7,334 nt of DNA from Anaerolineales bacterium. GTDB taxonomy: Bacteria; Chloroflexota; Anaerolineae; Anaerolineales; E44-bin32. The notes under the pieces were generated by a model that was not told where the DNA came from, ran no database searches, and saw only the letters and a list, made by a program, of their open reading frames with translations. The position numbers were made by a program, and so were the translations under genes. The stretch covers positions 13,213 through 20,546 of the forward strand of contig WVZH01000036.1 of assembly GCA_011772595.1 (NCBI GenBank), read 5' to 3'. The first letter of the stretch is position 1. Each line of letters opens with the position of its first letter. Below, one piece after another: positions 5,333 to 7,334 of this stretch.

Positions 5333-6217
5333 CTAGAATTCTAACTTTGGGGGAAAGTGAATCAACACAGCAGTGATATTGTCGGATCCACCAGACTCAG
5401 TCGCCGCCTGAACCAACGTATCGCACGCCTGTTGTGGATGATCAGCCCCCAAAACGATGTCTTGGATTTCGTCATCAGAGATCTGACCCCACAAGCCATC
5501 CGAACAAAGAAGAAGATATCCATCGTGCAAAATGGGATATGAGAAAACCTCTACCTCAAGCTCCTCCGTACGACCCATTGCGTTCCAGAGAACATTGCGA
5601 TGCGGACTCTCGGCGGCTTCATCTTCGGTCATGGCACCCATATCGACTAGCTTCTTCACCATAGATTGATCTTTGGTGAGGACGTCAACCTTCTTCTCAT
5701 TCAGCAGATACGCTCGCGTGTCGCCGACGTGCCCTATCATTAAGTATTCACCCAAGAGCAGCGTGATGGTCAGCGTTGTTGCACCACCCTCGGCATGCTT
5801 GAGGATGGCCTCGTTGGCCTCTACGAAAGCAGAGCGCACCATGTCTTCTAAAGGCTCTTCTTCGTTTGAAGGCTCCAATTCCATCAAACGCAAGAAGGCA
5901 CCCTGAGTCAGTCGACGAGCGACTGTGCGGACAGCGATCGAGCTGGCGAGATTCCCGTGCTCATACCCCCCAAGTCCATCCGCCACACAGAATAAACCAA
6001 AATCAATCAAACCTTCGTGGCCGTCTGAGCCTCCTGTCAACACCAACAAGGCATCATCGTCTTGGCTGCGCTCTAGTCCTAAAGAATGCGCTGCGCCAAC
6101 AACAACGTGCTTTCTACGCCCGGTTCCTAGTGTCATTTTCGGATCGAGAGGCGCAGTTGCTGCCCGATCGGGCGCTGGGGTAGTACGTCTACCAAAAATA
6201 CGTTGGAATATCGACAT
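5333..6217 (-). CDS. PP2C-type (PPM family) Ser/Thr protein phosphatase
   Basis: 294 aa, the usual size for a stand-alone bacterial PP2C. PPM motifs in order: RSQDDDALLV at 50-59 (the family's R-x-x-N-E-D-A region, here with an Asp run), VADGLGG at 78-84 (metal-binding Asp80-Gly81), GGATTLT at 144-150, GHVGDTRAYLL at 162-172 (Asp166), LTKDQS at 180-185, CSDGLWG at 238-244 (Asp240), and GGSDNIT at 276-282 (Asp279). All key metal-site aspartates are present, so the enzyme should be active. It removes phosphate from Ser/Thr on proteins in the cytoplasm, usually opposing Hanks-type kinases; no kinase is in the window. The N-terminal 30 residues are basic and Pro/Ala-rich and lie outside the domain. 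The ATG has AAGGA about ten bases upstream. The gene stands alone, divergent from the carbamoyltransferase cassette and convergent with the small RNA. Confidence 0.93.
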   Translation of the reverse strand: MSIFQRIFGRRTTPAPDRAATAPLDPKMTLGTGRRKHVVVGAAHSLGLERSQDDDALLVLTGGSDGHEGLIDFGLFCVADGLGGYEHGNLASSIAVRTVARRLTQGAFLRLMELEPSNEEEPLEDMVRSAFVEANEAILKHAEGGATTLTITLLLGEYLMIGHVGDTRAYLLNEKKVDVLTKDQSMVKKLVDMGAMTEDEAAESPHRNVLWNAMGRTEELEVEVFSYPILHDGYLLLCSDGLWGQISDDEIQDIVLGADHPQQACDTLVQAATESGGSDNITAVLIHFPPKLEF

Positions 6218-6273
6218 GCAGATACTTTCCTTCGTTCCTAATCTTTGCCTCTAAGTCCCTGGCGTACGGCACA

Positions 6274-6302
6274 ATTCTACAACCCTGCTCAAGTGCTGGC
6301 AA
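6274..6302 (-). promoter_or_regulatory. Sigma70-type promoter for the PP2C gene
   Basis: On the minus strand TTGCCA (6297-6302) and TAGAAT (6274-6279) are separated by exactly 17 bp, each matching consensus at 5 of 6 positions. The predicted start near 6267 leaves a leader of about 50 nt ahead of the ATG at 6217. Confidence 0.55.
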
Positions 6303-6403
6303 GCCGCTCAAATGTCACCTTTCTCCACAGAAACTTTCGCATAAATCTCACTCGAAACCATCGGGGGAGGCGACACATAACTTGCGCAATCCTGCACTAT
6401 GGC

Positions 6404-6431
6404 TTGCATCTCAAAAAGCCTGTGCTATAGT
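6404..6431 (+). promoter_or_regulatory. Extended -10 promoter for the DUF5989-SxtJ-carbamoyltransferase operon
   Basis: TTGCAT (6404-6409), a 16-bp spacer and TATAGT (6426-6431), preceded by TG-C at 6423-6425 (extended -10). Transcription would start near 6437, giving a leader of only about 20 nt that contains the ribosome binding site. It is back to back with the PP2C promoter, with about 100 bp between them. Confidence 0.6.
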
Positions 6432-6444
6432 CCGGTGAAGAAAC

Positions 6445-6450
6445 AGGGAG
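6445..6450 (+). promoter_or_regulatory. Ribosome binding site deciding the ATG at 6457
   Basis: AGGGAG ends six bases before the ATG at 6457. A TTG at 6454 is in frame but only three bases from this site, so the ATG is the real start. Confidence 0.7.
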
Positions 6451-6456
6451 AGATTG

Positions 6457-6639
6457 ATGGGCGACACACGCAGTAGTTTTAGAAGTCGCTTAGGAATTCT
6501 GAGCGAGCTACTTGCATTCCTCTGGAAACGCAAGCGATGGTGGTTGATTCCTATGGTCAGTATGTTGATCCTCCTTGTGCTTGTCCTGGTCTTCGCCCAA
6601 GGATCAGCAATTGCTCCCTTCATCTACACTCTCTTCTAG
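6457..6639 (+). CDS. DUF5989-like small membrane protein
   Basis: 60 aa. A short polar N-terminus (MGDTRSSFRSRLG) is followed by a basic, aromatic segment (LLAFLWKRKRWWLIPMV) and one membrane helix (about 31-50), ending shortly after at AIAPFIYTLF. The pattern of L-x-FLW-x-RKRWWL-x-P and a hydrophobic run ending in FAQGSAIAPFIY is that of the DUF5989 family of roughly 50-residue proteins, which are typically found just before SxtJ and carbamoyltransferase genes, as here. Function is unknown; given its size and neighbours it may be a subunit or helper of a membrane-bound modifying complex. It is first in the operon, with a strong RBS and promoter, and is followed 32 bp later by the SxtJ-like gene. 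Recognition is by remembered family pattern, not a search. Confidence 0.85.
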   Translation: MGDTRSSFRSRLGILSELLAFLWKRKRWWLIPMVSMLILLVLVLVFAQGSAIAPFIYTLF

Positions 6640-6660
6640 CAAATCGCCTCAGCCCCCTAT

Positions 6661-6664
6661 GGAG
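6661..6664 (+). promoter_or_regulatory. Ribosome binding site deciding the TTG at 6672
   Basis: GGAG ends seven bases before the TTG at 6672. It is the only Shine-Dalgarno match for this frame between the end of the previous gene and the first membrane helix. The frame contains no ATG or GTG between 6540 and 6672. Confidence 0.5.
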
Positions 6665-6671
6665 CAAGAGC

Positions 6672-7190
6672 TTGGAATCTTTTGGCGTCGCTGCGCTGTT
6701 ACTCATAATCACGGTAGGCTATTCGCTCGGTTCGGTAACGGCCGCCAGCCGAGGGAGCACACCCTCGCCCACATTGCTCGATCTTTCCATTGTGAGCGCT
6801 CTTTGTGCAATAGCGCTCATCTCACGTCCGATGCTTGGCAAGTGGGGTGCCATAGGCGTTTGGCTTCTAGGAGCATTTCTGATTGGGGCTTCTCGAATCC
6901 TGCTCAGCAAAACCGGCACGCACGCGCAGGAAACCAGAACAATTCGGGGTGGTCGTGGACCTCTCTGGCGTAAATTGTGGGGGGCGTGGAAAGTTTTAGC
7001 AGTTGAGATGGGCAATTATCAAGGCCGAATGCTTCTAGCCTTCTTTTACTTCATCGTCGTCACACCGTGGGGGATACTGTTCCGTTTTCTGAGCGATCCG
7101 CTGAATACCCATCCACCCCCGATTCCGTCATTTTGGCTCGAACGAGTTGATCACACCTCCAAACTGGAAGACGCTGGGAGGCAGTTCTGA
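6672..7190 (+). CDS. SxtJ-like membrane protein
   Basis: 172 aa from TTG 6672. Likely helices lie at about 4-22, 35-52, 58-78 and 118-139. The last carries [23 protein letters not shown], the hallmark of SxtJ-family proteins (a hydrophobic run, then TP-x-G-x-x-x-R), followed by a Pro-rich tail that ends in GRQF. The protein is longer than the usual SxtJ (about 130 aa) because of the extra helix pair and a basic stretch ([18 protein letters not shown]) before the last helix. SxtJ proteins accompany carbamoyltransferases such as SxtI of saxitoxin clusters; their biochemical role is unknown. The frame is open to an ATG at 6537, but that would overlap the previous gene by 103 bases, so I prefer the TTG with its GGAG. 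The stop overlaps the start of the next gene (TGATG), suggesting coupled translation. Confidence 0.75.
   Translation: MESFGVAALLLIITVGYSLGSVTAASRGSTPSPTLLDLSIVSALCAIALISRPMLGKWGAIGVWLLGAFLIGASRILLSKTGTHAQETRTIRGGRGPLWRKLWGAWKVLAVEMGNYQGRMLLAFFYFIVVTPWGILFRFLSDPLNTHPPPIPSFWLERVDHTSKLEDAGRQF
7176..7181 (+). promoter_or_regulatory. Ribosome binding site of the carbamoyltransferase gene
   Basis: GGGAGG lies eight bases before the ATG at 7190, inside the last codons of the SxtJ-like gene. This is a near-perfect Shine-Dalgarno and fixes the start at the TGATG overlap. Confidence 0.8.
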
Positions 7191-7334
7191 TGTACATCCT
7201 GGGTGTCTCCTGTTTTTACCACGATGCAGCTGCGACGCTAATAAAGGACGGCTTGCTCGTCGCAGCGGCAGAGGAAGAGCGGTTTTCTCGTCAAAAACAC
7301 GATTATGGTTTCCCGGCAAAGGCGATCGATTTTT
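7190..7334 (+). CDS. Carbamoyltransferase (NodU/CmcH/SxtI family), 3' end beyond window
   Basis: Only the first 48 codons are present and the frame runs off the window. They read [21 protein letters not shown], then [26 protein letters not shown]. This is the signature N-terminus of the O-carbamoyltransferase family: GxxxxxHDAAA with its conserved His, a glycine turn, then [13 protein letters not shown] and FPxxAI. These enzymes first make carbamoyl-adenylate from carbamoyl phosphate and ATP and then pass the carbamoyl group to a hydroxyl of a sugar, antibiotic or other small molecule. Full-length members have about 550-620 residues, so most of the gene lies outside. With DUF5989 and SxtJ upstream it completes the first three genes of a known cassette type; the acceptor is probably defined by genes further downstream. 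Confidence 0.92.
   Translation, partial: MYILGVSCFYHDAAATLIKDGLLVAAAEEERFSRQKHDYGFPAKAIDF

Noticed and set aside
5866..6254. Plus-strand open frames of 105 and 109 codons opposite the PP2C gene
   Set aside because: They are antisense to a gene with all PP2C motifs intact and have no domain-like composition.
6537..6671. Longer start (ATG 6537) for the SxtJ-like gene
   Set aside because: It would overlap the DUF5989-like gene by more than 100 bases, and the predicted peptide there is Pro/Cys/His-rich, unlike a family N-terminus.

Overview
The window looks like chromosomal DNA from a free-living bacterium, most plausibly a member of the Chloroflexota (Anaerolineae-like). This rests on a tandem pair of large five-helix membrane proteins with a sulfatase/alkaline-phosphatase-fold domain, and on a membrane-anchored LysM plus lamin-tail-domain protein; from memory both architectures are common in that phylum. 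There is no rRNA or marker gene, so the assignment is an inference. No transposase, integrase, CRISPR array or tRNA was seen.

Layout. Positions 23-4405 hold three minus-strand genes: two paralogous AlkP-superfamily membrane proteins (23-1588 and 1846-3417) and a LysM/LTD protein (3653-4405). Gaps of 257 and 235 bp separate them. Each paralogue is preceded by its own copy of a conserved block of about 48 bp, containing a TACAAT box and an inverted repeat, so they are probably transcribed separately but controlled alike. Divergent from the LysM gene is a plus-strand NYN/PIN-like nuclease-family gene (4569-5045) with a recognisable sigma70-type promoter. After it comes a 287-bp gap that is far from empty. 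It encodes a chain of three hairpins ending in a classic rho-independent terminator, and the last two hairpins both present the loop sequence GCTCCCCCC. I read this as a small RNA (or structured 3' UTR) of roughly 160 nt with anti-Shine-Dalgarno-like loops. It is the most novel-looking element here.

Next is a minus-strand PP2C-type Ser/Thr phosphatase (5333-6217) with its own promoter. Divergent from it is a plus-strand operon: a 60-aa DUF5989-like membrane peptide (6457-6639), an SxtJ-like membrane protein (6672-7190, probably TTG start) and the first 48 codons of a carbamoyltransferase (7190 to the window end, truncated). The last two genes overlap by one base (TGATG). This DUF5989-SxtJ-carbamoyltransferase order is a recurring but poorly understood cassette, thought to modify an exported or surface molecule.

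Working together: the paralogue pair, the LysM/LTD protein and the carbamoyltransferase cassette all point to envelope or surface-polymer chemistry. The PP2C and the candidate sRNA are plausible regulators, but nothing in the sequence ties them directly to those genes. Both AlkP-fold paralogues share two departures from the family pattern: the metal-binding Asp-His pair reads Asp-Thr, and a CxxCxxC motif sits next to the predicted nucleophile. They may therefore have a changed metal site or activity.
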